DNA of 64,000 nt from the NCBI RefSeq assembly GCF_029931775.1, contig NC_079312.1, positions 13,709,821 to 13,773,820 on the forward strand, written 5' to 3'. The position numbers and the translations under genes were made by a program. Positions 11,071 to 23,387 of the stretch are shown here, in pieces (positions within the stretch are counted from its first letter, which is position 1; each line of letters opens with the position of its first letter). The notes beneath the pieces were generated by a model, which was not told where the DNA came from, ran no database searches, and was given only the letters and a program-made list of their open reading frames with translations. Origin of the DNA: Euleptes europaea (taxonomy: Eukaryota > Chordata > Lepidosauria > Squamata > Sphaerodactylidae).

Positions 11071-11375
11071 AGAAGAAGAGTTGGTTTTTATATGATAATT
11101 TTCTCTGCCTTTTAAGGAGAATCAAACTGATTTAAAATTACCTTCCCTTCGCCTCCTTACAACAGACACCCTGTGAGGTAGGTGGGGCTGAGAGAGCTCT
11201 AAGAGAAGTGTGACTAGCCCAAGGTCACCCAGCTGGCTTCATCTGGAGGAGTGGGGAAACCAACCTGGTTCACCAGATTAGAGTCTGCCGCTCATGTGGA
11301 GTTGAGGGGAATCAAACCCGGTTCTCCAGATTAGAGTCCACCGCTCCCAACCACTACACCATGCTGACTCTCATC
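11071..11375 (-). repeat. Sauria-SINE-like element
   Basis: Inverted copy from GAAGAAGAAGAGTTGGTTTT to CCACTACACCATGCTGACTC, with the doubled B-box segment. Confidence 0.75.
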
Positions 11376-12282
11376 ATACTCCAAGAAGAACCCTACTTAA
11401 GTGGGCCGAGTGTCCATTTACTCTGCATCTGGTCCCTAGGGGTGACCCACCAGGTCCTTCTGGGAATCCAACCAGCAAGGTATGAAGGCAATCTGCCCGC
11501 CCCCCATTGGATGTTCCCCTATCCATTGGCAGTATTGTTATTTAACTAGCACCACAGATGTGAATAGTGATTTAAAGCGCTCAAGACCACAGGCCCTTTC
11601 CAAAACTGAGACCCAGGAGACAACAAATGGAAGAGATGGCAGATAAATGGGATAAGGTACACAGCCTCTGAACATGGAGGTTCCAATTTGGTGTTCTGCT
11701 TAATTAAAGTTTAGGAGCCTATCCTCAATGAATTCTTCTTTTTTAAAAACAGCCCTGTTTTATCCACTTTTAAAGCCATCTGAGTCCTTGGCCATAGTAG
11801 AAAATCAGTTCATTTAATAGGGCATTGTGTGAGGTAACTCCTCTTGCTTGTCTACAATCAACTGTCCATCCCTTTCTATGGATGACCCCGGAGGGCTTGT
11901 ATTATTGCAGACAGAAATTTAGATGTTCTGCACCAGGCATAATTGTATGCATTTCCATAGATTACCCCTCCTCCCCATCATGTTTTTTTTAACCTAACAA
12001 AGCCACACATGCTTTGGTTTTTTATTATGGGGAAGATGCTGTAAGCCCTTGAGCCTTACTCATATGTCAGTCCCACTAAGGCCTAACAGGCACAACTTCC
12101 CAGTCAGCATGTGGAGGACACAACATCTGCTACTGACAAGATGGAATTTGCTTTTGAAGCTTTCTGGGCAAAGCAGAAGGCTGTAAACAACACCCCCTGC
12201 CAACACCCCACCCCCCGCAATGATATATGGCTCCCCAGTAGCTAATGAGACTAGTTACTACTGTACTACTGTAACACTATGT
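11376..12282. other. Intergenic stretch
   Basis: No coding sequence or RNA gene supported. Mostly unique-looking, AT-balanced sequence. Confidence 0.3.
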
Positions 12283-12540
12283 CAGGCTACCCTTGAAGAC
12301 AGCCCAGAAACTCCAAAATGCAGCAACCTGATTATTACAACATCTTTATTTTTAAGGGCTTTGCATTGGCTACATGTTTATTTCTGGGTTGAATTTAAGA
12401 TGCTGATCCTTCAATTTAAAGGCCTTCATAGCTGGGACCAAAATCCCTACAGGATCAGCCTCTCCTGGTATAAACCTGTGGCAGCTCTGGTCTTTATAAC
12501 AAAATCTCCTTGCTGGCCTCTCTAGCAGGACTGTTTAGAA
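12283..12540 (+). repeat. L2-like LINE ORF2 end
   Basis: The frame contains LHWLHVYFWVEFKMLILQFK, matching the LHWLPVxxRxxFKxLLLTFK C-terminal signature of L2-clade LINEs. 5' truncated. Confidence 0.6.
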
Positions 12541-13222
12541 CTGCTGCCACATGACCACAGGCATTTCCCACTTTTCTGGGTCAAGAAGGCATCTATTCTT
12601 CTGGATTTCAGGCTGCACAAAGCAGAACTATTCAGGACAGCATGTGAGAGTGGTTAGAGGAAATTTTAAAAAAATTCTGCTGCAAGTGGTTTTTATTGAT
12701 AAAGGTTGAGAAGTGGTCTGTATTTCAGATCTCTCTGTATTTTTGCATATTTTGGAATTTTTTGCATCTACATAATGAGATATCTTGGAGATGGGACCCA
12801 AGTCTAAACATGAAATACCATTTATGTTTTTAATATGTTTTATATATACTTTATACACATAGCCTGAATGTAATTTTAAACATTATTTTTCATAATCTTG
12901 TGTACATTGAACTATCAATGGCACTGCTGAGGGCCTGTAATGCCTGCACGCCGGTTCAAAAGGTCCGGTTTTCGGATCAGTCTGGATATCTGACGTCTGG
13001 ATAAGGGATACTCAACCTGTATCAACCATTTTGGAGATAAATGCAAGGGTAGATGTGGCTTAAATAAATAATATTAATGTTAGAAAAAGAGGAATCCGCG
13101 GCAAGAGTCCCTGTAGGTAGCTCATGTTACAGTATGGATCAACCCCTTGCTTTTCAAATGGGAGTTCCAAGAAAAGTGCTTTTCAAATGGAAAACTACTT
13201 ACCACCTAGGGAATCTGAACTG

Positions 13223-14166
13223 TCAAAGTCCCACATGGGTGCTCCGGTGGTTTATCAGCATAGCTTTCTGACTGAAGCTTTTCCCACACTCAGGGCATTC
13301 GTAATGTTCCTGCGTTCTATGGGTTTCCAGATGGACGATCAACTTATTCCTCCGATGTAAGTTTTTCCCACACTCGAGGCACATAAATGGCTTCTCCCCT
13401 GTGTGAGTTCTGTGGTGACTCATCAGGTGGACCCTCTGTCTGAAAGATTTCCCACACTGAAGACATTTGTACGGTTTCTCTCCCGTGTGGATTCTCTGGT
13501 GCCTCATTAATTCTCCTTTAGAAGTGAAGACTTTCCCACACTCGGGACATTTGTGAAGTTTCTCTCCGGTGTGGATTTTCTGATGCTTCAGCAACGTCTG
13601 CCGGTGTCGGAAGTGTTTTCCGCACTGTGAACATTCGTAGGGTCTCCCTTCGGTATGGACACCTTGATGACTGTCTAAGGACGTTCTGCAATTGAAGCTT
13701 TTCCCACACTCATAACACTGATAAGGTCTCTCTGTCGTATGTCCAATCAAACCATCTCTTCTCTCGTATGCCGAGAGTTCGTATCGCCTCTCACCCAGAT
13801 GGATTCTCTGGTGCTGTGGGGTGTTCTTCCCCAATGTGGGACATTCAAAAGGGTTCTCACTGGTATGGACCGTAAGAAGTCCTGATTTGTAGCGATACTT
13901 TCTCCCATACTTGGAGAACAAGGGCTTCTTTCCCTCTGCATGAACTGGGCTGGTTTTGCTAATACCCTCTGAGTGCTGGCCATATTCATTCTCTTGTTCT
14001 GTTGGCTTCTTCTGCTGCCAATTTGAGTCACATCTTTGCTTCTGAATTTCCGACGTCCCCGGTATGTTCCATTGGGTTACTTCTGCCAGCATCCCCTGCA
14101 TTTCCTCCGGGCCCATCTCTCCCTCTTGCATTTCCTCAATCTTGATCTGACTTCTCTTCTCCTCAC
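13223..14166 (-). CDS. Gene B exon 6: C2H2 zinc-finger exon
   Basis: Starts after gtctcttcag in phase 1 and ends at a stop at 13225-13223. It begins GEEKRSQIKIEEM and then has two decayed finger units (one with an internal deletion, one without its cysteines). Six canonical C2H2 fingers follow. Helix residues -1, 2, 3, 6 are C-T-S-S, H-Q-T-K, S-G-E-R, Q-V-H-S, R-N-K-V and Q-A-M-N. Four of the five finger-finger linkers are TEGRP/TGEK-like; the last is RTQEH. The open frame continues upstream to 14287, but the splice acceptor and homology put the exon start at 14166. Confidence 0.82.
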
Positions 14167-14701
14167 CTGAAGAGACAGAGAAAGGAATTTTGTCCAACGC
14201 TCTGGAGGTCGCCTCTCTTTTTTTTTTTAGTCTCTTTTTGCAGGCCTTCCCTTCTGCCATACAGCATGCTTCTCCTAAACTCCTCATTCTTCGCCTGTCT
14301 CTACGAACACATCGTCCCTCTCCTTCTAGATCTGTGTGTATTCTTGGAGTGAAGAAACTAAAAAGGCAGAAAAGTTAACCCTGGTTCTGCTCCTGGAAAA
14401 AGAGTGCCTTATATACATTCTGGAGATTAGGTACCTATAATTTAATCCAACTAGTCCCAGGTTGGGGGGGTGCTGATAAAGAACAGCTCTGCTTTGTTCC
14501 ACTGTGTCAGCCACACCTCACAACATGGTTTTCTTTGTGAAAGGGATTCAAAACAGACCCAACCCCTGGGAACTGGGCTTTCTAGTCTCTTCAGCACCCT
14601 CACAAAGAGCTCTTTCCAGGAAGCTTAGAGAGAAAAGCAATGGCAAGAACAGTGGGGTAAGGTGTAGTGATTGCAAACTTGATTACTTGTAAGTACACAT
14701 G

Positions 14702-14914
14702 AACACATGAAGCTGCCTTATACTGAATCAGACCGTGGGTCCATCAAAGTCAGTATTGTCTACTCAGATCAGCAGCAGCTCTCCAGGGTCTCAGACAGAG
14801 GTCTTTCACATCACCTACTTGCCTAGTGCCTTTAACTGGAGATGCCGGGGATTGAACCTGGGACCTTCTGCATGCCAAGCAAATGCTCTACCACTGAGAC
14901 ACAGCCTCTCCCCA
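14702..14914 (-). repeat. tRNA-derived SINE (type 2)
   Basis: Full-length inverted copy: GAAGCTGCCTTATACTGAAT to the head complement GCTCTACCACTGAGACACAG. Confidence 0.75.
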
Positions 14915-15289
14915 GTAACTCCCATTAAACCCAGTGGAAAATATATCCAGTATATTTACAGGGCAATCCTAAAGAATGTTATACCTAGGGATTGCCAAAT
15001 GGCCTGGAGAAAATGTGTCCTGTCTCTTTAATACAGGTCTGATGGGATGTCATTTACCAGGTAATGTTATTTTTACCTTCATGCCAGGAAAGCTTCAACT
15101 GCCCATTCCCAGACAACACAGTTCTATTAAAGAGATAGGACATTCTCTCAAGGCCTGTTGGCAATCCTGCTTACACCTGTCTAAATCCATTGGAAATAGG
15201 TTTAGAAGGATGTGACTCTGTTTAGGCTTGCAGTTAGTTACTACAGGGTTTGGCACTCTCAGATTGACAGAGTTGCAAATAACCCACTT

Positions 15290-15500
15290 CCAGTGGGAGA
15301 ATCCCTGCCGGTGTTCCCTGTCACCCTGGAGCAAAGGGAGAAAAACTGATGGGGTGGTGGAGGAATGGTGCCACATGACACCATGACTTCATTTCCGGCT
15401 GAAAATCTGGAAGTAATGTCACTGCATTGTATAAATGCTCTATGGATCACCCCAATTTCTATGGTTTACTATAGAGATTGGGGGGGGGATTCCTAGAACA
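15290..15500. repeat. Unclassified dispersed repeat
   Basis: Shares words (CCGGCTGAAAATCTGGAAGT, ACATGACACC) with repeats near 0.9 and 18.1 kb. The boundaries are unclear. Confidence 0.3.
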
Positions 15501-15899
15501 TCATGTTGACATCACTTCCATTTTTTTGGCCAGATATGAAGTCGCAGCATCATACAATGCCATTCCCGCTTGTCTCCAGCCTCCCAATCCTTCTGTAACC
15601 ATACAGATTAAAATGGTGGAATATATCTGAAGAAAGTTTGAAGAACATCCTCTCATAAACGGTGAGATTTTTGGGTGCACGTGTGAGATTTTCAAATTGT
15701 TCCTGTGATTCCACATAGATTCCAGCTTGTAACAGTAAATTTTTGTACCATGAGTAAAATTATAAATTCCAAATGAACTAATGGATCTTAAAAAAAGCAG
15801 AAACCAAAAAAAGCCAAGCAATATATATATATATATATAAAACCTTTTACAGTACAGGGTACAGGACACAAGATCAGTATCTAAGCAAGTCCTTCTTGC

Positions 15900-16600
15900 T
15901 CACAGCAAAGAGATATTGATTTTTTTAAATATCAAATGTTCAGTTCCCAGAGTATAAACATATTGATGATTTCTTTTATGCTTTTGTGACCAAAATGTAC
16001 TTCGACATCCGTAAGGTCTCGGTGAATTCTCTAAGATATGATTCTTCCCAAAAGAGTTTATTCCCCGTTCATGACATTTGTACTGTTTCTTGGGTGTCTC
16101 ATTCATACATCTGAAATAATGCTTTTCCCACATTTGGGACCATTGTAATTTTCCTCTCCTTTTATGGATGTTGTGAGGTAACCAGGTTTGGTCTCTCATA
16201 GCAGCTGTCCCTTAGCCTTTGCACAGTCTCTTTCCTGCAGAGATTCTCTCATCTTTATCAAGGTCAGATATTTGCAGGAAGCCCCCCCCCCCCCCATAGA
16301 TACACCAGTGGACATCCATACCTGACTTCTCTATGGTGTTTTGTAACAAAACTTCATTTGTCCCTTCTACCATATCAGGAGAACAAAGGCTCCCCACCAA
16401 AACCACCACCAATTATCCTCAAGTATCTCTTAAGTCTTTCTTCTGCAGCCCCACGATGGACTCACGTGTTTCCTTGTGGATCTCATCCGGCGCCAGCAAA
16501 TTCCCTTGGGTCACCTCTGGGTTTGGCCCAGGAGTTACTTGTGGCTCATTTCTTCCACAGGGAGAATTCTCCACCTTGAGTGGTCTTCTCTTCTGGATAC
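15900..16600 (-). pseudogene. Decayed zinc-finger terminal exon inside gene B last intron
   Basis: An acceptor (tctctgcag) at the same phase is followed by a leader homologous to gene C exon 6 (VENSPCGRNEP against VKNSHCEGSEP), then by a stop after about 58 codons. Further along, scraps such as YKCHERGINSFGKNH remain of the finger array, with most cysteines and histidines lost. It is a dead tandem copy of the terminal exon. Used as an alternative last exon, it would give a finger-less SCAN-KRAB protein. Confidence 0.75.
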
Positions 16601-16794
16601 CTGCAGAGACAGAGAAGGAAGATTTTGTACATTTGCCCATGATCCCTAAACCCCCACAACCTCCTTCCGGCTGTGTTCTACCATTTCTCCTTTCCCCTCA
16701 ACCTCTCCGCTACACATCCTTTTTATTCCTGTCTCGATAACCAGTGTTCTGAATATCTGCTGATGAGGCAGCCCTGCTCAGCACAGTGATGCCT

Positions 16795-17135
16795 TCTAGG
16801 GGTTTCAAACCCTGCAAGAGTACAAATGACAACTCGTTTGCTCTTTCGGTAGCCATTCTGATGCTACAAAACGCTGTCCCAGAGGACATTCTGCAATTCT
16901 GGAGGGGATGGAAGACTGCAGTTTTAAGACGGGCCTTTGGCTTGTTCCGAAGAGTGTTTCAAACACTCTGGTTTTGAAGGGCACCTGTCTGGATGCTATT
17001 TATGTGGGTTGTTACCGGCTTTTAATGGTTATTCTTTTCATGATGGATTGGTTTTATTTTTGCTACCTGCCTTGGGTCCCAGTTTTCCAGGAGAAAGGCA
17101 TGTCTATACATGCCTGCAATAAATAATAAACTGTA
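16795..17135 (+). repeat. L2-like LINE 3' end
   Basis: ACGCTGTCCCAGAGGACATT, then CTGCCTTGGGTCCCAGTTTT and GGAGAAAGGCATG with a terminal AATAAATAATAAA fit the L2 3' region. Confidence 0.5.
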
Positions 17136-17815
17136 TAATCTCTGTCCTTCCTTTTTAATCTAAGGTTATTGTGGAAGCCATTTGGGAAGTCTCAGACCAA
17201 AGGAAACTAAGCTTCTATGTCAACATAATTTGGATTCTGCTGCTACAATGACTTTCGCTAGTTGCCAGTTAAAGAAATGTGACTTTTTTTTTTTTTTTTG
17301 CATAATTGATTCTACTGGGAGGTATACAAACTGCTAAAGACTCACTGCCTGATCACTGGAATTCTTTATTCAGTTCCCATCTGCACCATCCTTCAGGGCT
17401 TGTGGGATTTTATCAAGATCACTAACCACAGCCTTTAGTGAATTTTTACTTCTGTAATGATATTTTTTGGGCATTTTAACCCCCTCTCCAATTTTAAGAT
17501 TCTTCCCTGCTTCCAATATCTCTTATTTAGTGTGCATGTTTCTTGGTTTGATTTTTTTAAGCCATCAGCCAGGACTAGTTTTAATTTTTTTTTTAATTGA
17601 TGAAACATAAATTTGGCATCTAACAGGATATTTGTGCTTTACAAATAAATAAATCCACCAGTACTAATAAGGGCTAAATAATTTTTAAATGACAGAATAC
17701 CAGGCCCACACTCCACAACTTTTCAGTAAGAGAAAATAAATATGGAAGATTATATAATTATAATATTTTATTTAGCAGTTACATTAAAACTCACTGTTCT
17801 TCCACAATCTGAGGG
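17136..17815. other. Gene B last-intron stretch
   Basis: AT-rich intron without a recognised element apart from short A/T runs. Confidence 0.3.
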
Positions 17816-17819
17816 TGTC

Positions 17820-17940
17820 TGACCAAGTGAGCTTTTACTCATGAAAGCTTAATACCTGGGGAAATTGTGTTGGTCTTTAAGGTGTTTCTGGACTCAAATG
17901 TTTTTCTTCTACTACAGACTAACACAGCTACTCACCTAAA
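17820..17940 (+). repeat. Penelope-like 3' end (hammerhead-tail family)
   Basis: CTGACCA, stem GTGAG/CTCAT, GAAAGCTT, then TGTTGGTCTTTAAGGTG and CAGACTAACACAGCTAC. A worn hammerhead core followed by the family tail. Confidence 0.5.
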
Positions 17941-17999
17941 CCTTTCTTCCATCATGGAATTCAAGGCAATTTATGGCAGTTTGCCAGGTGGTGTCTCAT

Positions 18000-18330
18000 T
18001 AGGGCTGCTAAACCCCTAATCAGGGTTGGGGAATCTCCTGAATCCTGCTCTCAGTGGCAGCAGGGGGGGAAAAACTTGCAATGGCAGCTATGTTGACATG
18101 TCACTTCCAGTAAAAACTGGAAGTGACACAGGGTAGCTCTAGGAATTGCCAGAAACTCTGTTTTTACGATAGTTTCCAGTGATTCCTAGAGCTACCTATG
18201 TAGCTTCTAGTTTTTTTTTTTAACTGGAAGTAACATGACATTGCAACTGGCATTATGGCTCCCCCCCATATCCCCACCCACAACCCTCCTGCTCGATTTT
18301 AGTAAATCCAGGTACAGACCAGATCCCGCC
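18000..18330. repeat. Repeat with inverted GGAAGTGACA words
   Basis: ATGTCACTTCCAGT...ACTGGAAGTGACA and GTAGCTCTAGGAAT...ATTCCTAGAGCTAC form nested inverted repeats. The class is unknown. Confidence 0.35.
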
Positions 18331-18600
18331 TCGTTCTGTTTTAGCAAAACGGCTGGCTGACATGCTTTACTTAGATCCTGCCACAATATAACCTAAGACA
18401 CAGCAATATAAGCAGGTTTTTCTTACACTATATGGTTTATTCAGATTCTGTTAAACATGGGAAATCAATAAGAATCTATGTAAAATGTTTCAAGGAGAAA
18501 AGAAACAGAGGCCAGGGTGTTCTCCAATCCTCCGTGGAAACCAAGCCTTCTTGAAATGAAGAGGGAGAAAATCACTAAATGGGCCCTTCCATCCCCTTAC

Positions 18601-18708
18601 CTGAATCTCTGCCTGACAGTCTCTCTCTTTCCTCCAGGTACTGGACAAATATCCCTTCCTCTTTTTCTGATTGGGGTGTGTGGTCAGGTTTGGGTACCAA
18701 ATGTCCCT
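18601..18708 (-). CDS. Gene B exon 5: KRAB-B-like segment
   Basis: 108 bp, phase 1 to phase 1, acceptor catgcaag|agg, donor ttcag|gtaagg. It encodes GHLVPKPDHTPQSEKEE, the KRAB-B pattern, followed by an acidic and basic tail. It lies almost 5 kb from exon 4; two solo insertions and a hAT-type element fill that intron. Confidence 0.68.
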
Positions 18709-19074
18709 CTTGCATGTGCAGAGGAAAAAACACACAATTGTTTCTGTAAGTTCTGATTAAGTAACTATTTATATGCTGTATTTTTTAAACATTCCAATTT
18801 AAAAAAAACTAATAAATCAATAAGAAAATTCAAAACAAGACAGCTTAAGATCATGTTCAGCCATGGTCCATATGTCAGTGAGATAATAGAGCACATATGA
18901 GAAATCTGTACTGTGGGAGAGAGCCCTTCACTTCTCAAATGCTTCTTTCTCTACGGGAGATAATGGTCCTTTTGGAAAGGTTTGTGTGATATTAGCAGCC
19001 AGTTATTTCTCAGGCCTATCTGCATGCTTAGCAAACCATGACACCAAAGGCTACACAAGTCAAGAGTCAGGATG

Positions 19075-20017
19075 TATAAATTTATAATAGAAACAAATTT
19101 AGAGCAAGAGAGCATCAAACCAGTCATGATAAAATGGATGAGAGATTTGGGATATAATATTAATCTTGAGGTTTGGGAAAGATTATGGAAAACAGAATTT
19201 AAATTTACAATTACTAATGAAATAAGAGAGAATTTGTACAAGATGTTTTATAAATGGTATATCACACCAGTGATGGTAAGTAAATTTAAGATGGGAAATT
19301 CTGATTTATGTTGGAAATGTGGAACGGAAAAAGGAACTTTTATGCATGCTTGGTGGGTCTGTAAAAAAATTAAATTTTTTTGGAGAAAAGTAGTTAGGGA
19401 GACAAACAATTTGATTAATACCATAGTAAATATGGACCCAGCTTTTTGTTTATTAGGAATTCCTAGAGATAATATGAATAAGAATGATAGACTCATATGC
19501 CAATATAGTTTTGCTGCAGCTAGGATGGTTATTACTAAATCCTGAAAGCTTGTAAATAGACCTCTAATTAAAGACTGGAGGGAAAAACTATGGTTATATA
19601 TGCGGATGGCTAAATTAACAGATTCCCTGCATGGGAAGGATGTGGAAGATTTTAAAACTATGTGGTCAAAAGCATTCGCATATTGGGGTAAACTGGCAAA
19701 AATGAATTTTATTAGTATAGTGAACAAGTTGCAGATTCAGTTTTGTAATTCAAATTATTGATAAAATGATTTATTAATAAACTGTTTAGACACTTCTCTG
19801 GAAGTTAAACACGGTGGTGGGAGGGAGGTGGGAATATAACGGATAAGATAATTGTAATAAGAATGTAACAATTGTATGTTTGGTTATTTTTCTGTGAACC
19901 TTTTTATAGATATCATTCTTATTATGTATTATATTGTTACATTTTTATATCTTTTGTTGTTTGTATTTTGTTTTTTCTGTTTGTTTGAACATTTATTAAA
20001 AATCTTTAATAAAAAAA
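19075..20017 (+). mobile_element. 5'-truncated L1 LINE
   Basis: The frame at 19072-19545 matches the C-terminal part of L1 ORF2 (KMFYKWYITPVMVSKF, CWKCGTEKGTFMHAWWVCKK, then FCLLGIPRD). It ends in TTTAATAAAAAAAA. The flanks AAGAGTCAGGATG (19062-19074) and AAGAGTCAGAATG (20018-20030) are a 13-bp target duplication. No complete ORF; not active. Confidence 0.8.
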
Positions 20018-20055
20018 AAGAGTCAGAATGCCTTCTAACAAGTGATGCTAGCTCA

Positions 20056-20247
20056 TGAAGAAGAAGAGTTGGTTTTTATATGCCGACTTTCTCTACCACT
20101 TAAGGAAAAACAAACCGGCTTACAATCACATTCCCTTCTCAAAACCAACTCTTCTTCCGCCGCTCATGTGGAGAAGTGGGGAAACAATCCTGGTTCTCTA
20201 GATTAGAGTCTGCCTGCTTTTAACCACTATGCCATTCTGGCTCTCAT
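20056..20247 (-). repeat. Sauria-SINE-like element with internal deletion
   Basis: Begins GAAGAAGAAGAGTTGGTTTT and ends at the head complement; the middle body is missing. Confidence 0.65.
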
Positions 20248-20295
20248 ACCAAGTAGTAACCTCCTGAAAAGTATTGGAACTTAGAAGAGAAAAAA

Positions 20296-20535
20296 AGAGA
20301 TGGCTTTGATATGCCAACTTTCTCTACCACTTGAGGAAGAATCAAACAGGCTTACAATCACCTTCCCTTTTTCCCACAATAAACACCCTGTGAGATAGGT
20401 GAGGCTGAGAGAGCTGTGACTAGCCCAAGGTCAACCAGCTGGCTTCATGTGTAGGCGTGGGGAAACAAACCCAGTTCACCAGATTAGCCTCCGCCACTCA
20501 TGTGGAGGAGTGGGGAATCAAACCCGGTTCTCCAG
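20296..20535 (-). repeat. Sauria-SINE-like element, part 1 of 3
   Basis: Tail and body of an inverted SINE. The remainder continues at 20998-21045 and 23396-23406 after two insertions. Confidence 0.7.
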
Positions 20536-20997
20536 TGTCAGACTCAGGGGTTTGTCCTTAGCATCCCTCAAGCAAAACTCATTCAGGCAAAGGCTCTGAA
20601 GCAGTTTAGACTTTATTAGGAGCAAAATTAGACAAAGTAAGAAGCTGGCTGCCTCCTGGGCATACAAGGCTACTAATGGAGAATCAGGGTGAGGATACAT
20701 GGTTAAAATGCATTGCAGACTTCAAAGATGGCCAGGCAAAGGTAAACAGGCAAGTAGAATCCATGATAAGCTTTCTCAGGGTAGGAAGACATAACATGGC
20801 TACACAGCTGTGGTGGTTGTGGTAAAAGGATAGACATACCATACTGGGCATAGCAAGCAGGATACAACTACTGTACAAAGGCATGAGAACCAGGAGCATG
20901 TGACCAGGGCCTAGACATCGAGCCAAACTCTGGCCTGCTCTGATCAAGAGCCAGCAGGAAGCCGTGTCAGGCTAAGGCCGAGAGGCAAGGCCTGACA
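20536..20997 (-). mobile_element. Solo LTR fossil (LTR retrotransposon)
   Basis: 462 bp starting TGTCAG and ending CTGACA, inside a SINE, flanked by a 5-bp target duplication TCCAG (20531-20535 and 20998-21002). A polyadenylation signal is seen in minus orientation near the left end. No internal coding region remains. The ends and size fit a Ty3/gypsy-type LTR, but the family is uncertain; the intact target duplication suggests moderate age. Confidence 0.7.
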
Positions 20998-21045
20998 TCC
21001 AGATCAGAGTCCACTTCTCCAAACCACCGCTCTTAACCACTACAC

Positions 21046-21957
21046 CAGGGGTGGGGAACCTCCGGCCCCTGGGCCGGATCCGGCCTGCGAGATCATTTTA
21101 TCCGGCCCCCGTGCTGATTCCAGGAACTCCAGGGTCATGCCGCTCCAGGTCTCACTAGCTAGGCTCTCTCCTTGGCAGTTAGGGCTTTGCCAATTGAGTG
21201 ACTGTGGGGCCCTTTCTCCCAACTCTTCTCTCTTCCTGGAGAGACTCACAACTTCTGCCCAAAAAGTGTGCTTGGCCGGAAGCTCCCCTCCCCTTTGTCT
21301 CACCGGCTGTTTCTACGTGAGTGGGTGGCGTGCCCTGCTCCTCCAGCTCAGTGGGCCCCTAGGCGGCTCTCCCTTCACTCTCCGACTTAAAGCTGCTTGG
21401 GCTCCCAGAGCTTATGCCACCATCTCCCCCCTCGCCTGCCTGCCACTGGCCGCTCCCTCTGCCGGCTCGGTGGGCCCCTACACGGCCCTCCCCTCGCTCT
21501 CCCCCGGGCCGAGGACAAAAGGTAAAGCTGGCTCTCCAGCCATGCCAGCCTCAAACTTTCCTCCCCGCTCCCTAGCTTGCCTCTGACCCGTGCAGCAGGG
21601 CGATCTGGTGAGTACGTGTGTGTGTCTGTGTGTATGAAGGAGAGATCCCCGTGCGTGCGTGCGTGTGTGTGCGAGAGAGAGAGAGAGATCCCCGGGCCAT
21701 TGTGCAGCCGGGTGAGTGCATGTGTGCTTGCGCGAGAGATCCATGGGCCGTTGTGCAGCCCGGTGAGTGCATGCATGTGTGTGCGAGAGAGAGAGATCCC
21801 TGGGCCATCGTGCAGCCCGGTGAGTGCATGTGTGTTTGCGTGAGACATCCCCATGCGTGCGTGAGTGCGCGCGCGAGAGAGAGAGATCCCCAGGCCATTG
21901 TGCAGCCCGGTGAGTGCATGTGTGTTTGCGTGAGAGATCCCCGTAAGTGCGTGTGTG

Positions 21958-22023
<66 letters not shown>

Positions 22024-23387
22024 CCAGGCCATTGTGCAGCCCGGTGAGTGCATGTGTGTTTGCGCGAGAGATCCCCAGTGTGTGCATGTGTGTGTGCGAG
22101 AGAGAGAGAGAGAGAGAGAGAGATCCCTGGGCCATTGTGCAGCCCGGTGAGTGCATGTGTGTTTGAGTGAGAGATCCCCGTGTGTGTGTGCGAGAGAGAG
22201 AGAGATCCCCAGGCCATTGTGCAGCCCAGTGAGTGCATGTGTGTTTGCGCGAGATTCCCGTGAGTGCGTGTGTGTGCGAGAGAGAGAGAGAGAGATCCCC
22301 AGGCCATTGTGCAGCCCGGTGAGTGCATGTGTGTTTGCGCGAGAGATCCCCAGTGTGTGCATGTGTGTGTGCGAGAGAGAGAGAGAGAGAGAGATCCCTG
22401 GGCCATTGTGCAGCCCGGTGAGTGCATGTGTGTTTGAGTGAGAGATCCCCGTGCATGCGTGTGTGTGTGCGAGAGAGAGAGAGATCCCCGGGCCATTGTG
22501 CAGCCCAGTGAGTGCATGTGTGTTTGCGCGAGAGATCCCTGTGCGTGCATATGTGTGTGAGAGAGAGAGAGAGAGAGAGATATCCCTGGGCCATTGTGCA
22601 GCCCAGTGAGTGCATGTGTGTTTGCGTGAGAGATCCCCAGTGTGTGCGTGTGTGTGCGAGAGAGAGATCCCAGTGCGTGTGTGTGTGTGGGGGGGGGAAG
22701 TCTCCCTCCCTCCCTCTCTTTCCTTCCTTCTTTCTTTCCTTTCCTTCCTTCGCTATCCGACTGAATTGCAAGTTATCTCGGAATAAGCAGGTTTTTTCCC
22801 CTACCTGTGAAGCCACATACGCAGTTTGGCTTGGTCCCCGTACTGCCGATCCAGCAGGCTTACTTCGCCCAAAACCATCAGGTTTTCTAGGCTCCACTCG
22901 CCTGCAATTCTCCCGACTGCACTTCAGGCTCCGGAACCCTTTTTCCGGGTCTTTTGTATACCCGCTTCGTCAGTGCTGGGAGTGTGCGTTCTTCAGCAAG
23001 ACGACTGCTCACCGGGATGATTCTTTTCCCGGCTTGGATTTCACTCACTGAAGCAAGTTTGCCCAGAGTTTATTTTGTTCAATTGAGACTTTTTATTTAA
23101 CTTAAGCATATTGTGTATATATTGTGTAACATTTGGCTTAGACCTATGGTGATTTGTTTCAATATGATCAGATTGTGTGCCATCAGTGCTTACTTTGTTG
23201 CTTAATTCCAATTATTTAAGCACGAGGTTTTCTTTTGAATACTAAACCTCCTGGTGGTGGCTGGAGACCTGGCAACCCTAGCCTCCCCCCCCCCACGCGC
23301 GCCAGGAGATCTACACCTGATATGGCCCCCGAACGAAGTTATAAGTGTGCAAATGGCCCTTGGCAGGAAAAAGGTTCCCCACCCCTG
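21046..23387. mobile_element. 2.3-kb non-autonomous hAT-type element with a minisatellite core
   Basis: Perfect 16-bp terminal inverted repeats CAGGGGTGGGGAACCT, flanked by a perfect 8-bp duplication CACTACAC (21038-21045, 23388-23395), the hAT signature. A 557-bp relative lies at 40662-41218, with the same ends and the same last 150 bp. The core is a minisatellite (next entry). No transposase frame; the long Ser/Leu/His/Thr frames are repeat artefacts. Confidence 0.85.
21600..22690. repeat. Minisatellite of about 11 units with embedded (GA)n
   Basis: The words GGCCATTGTGCAGCCCGG and GTGAGTGCATGTGTGTTTGC recur about 11 times, each unit roughly 50-140 bp, separated by CGAGAGAGAGA runs (longest at 21960-22020). 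Unit length differs mainly through the GA runs. Confidence 0.85.

Noticed and set aside
21600-22690. CRISPR-like array
   Set aside because: Regular repeats, but variable GA spacers, in a eukaryotic transposon; a minisatellite.
21387-22897. Long minus-strand open frames (387-441 codons) rich in Ser, Leu, His, Thr
   Set aside because: They are translations of a GA/GT-rich minisatellite within a hAT-type element; all frames stay open because of the repeat, and no domain is present.
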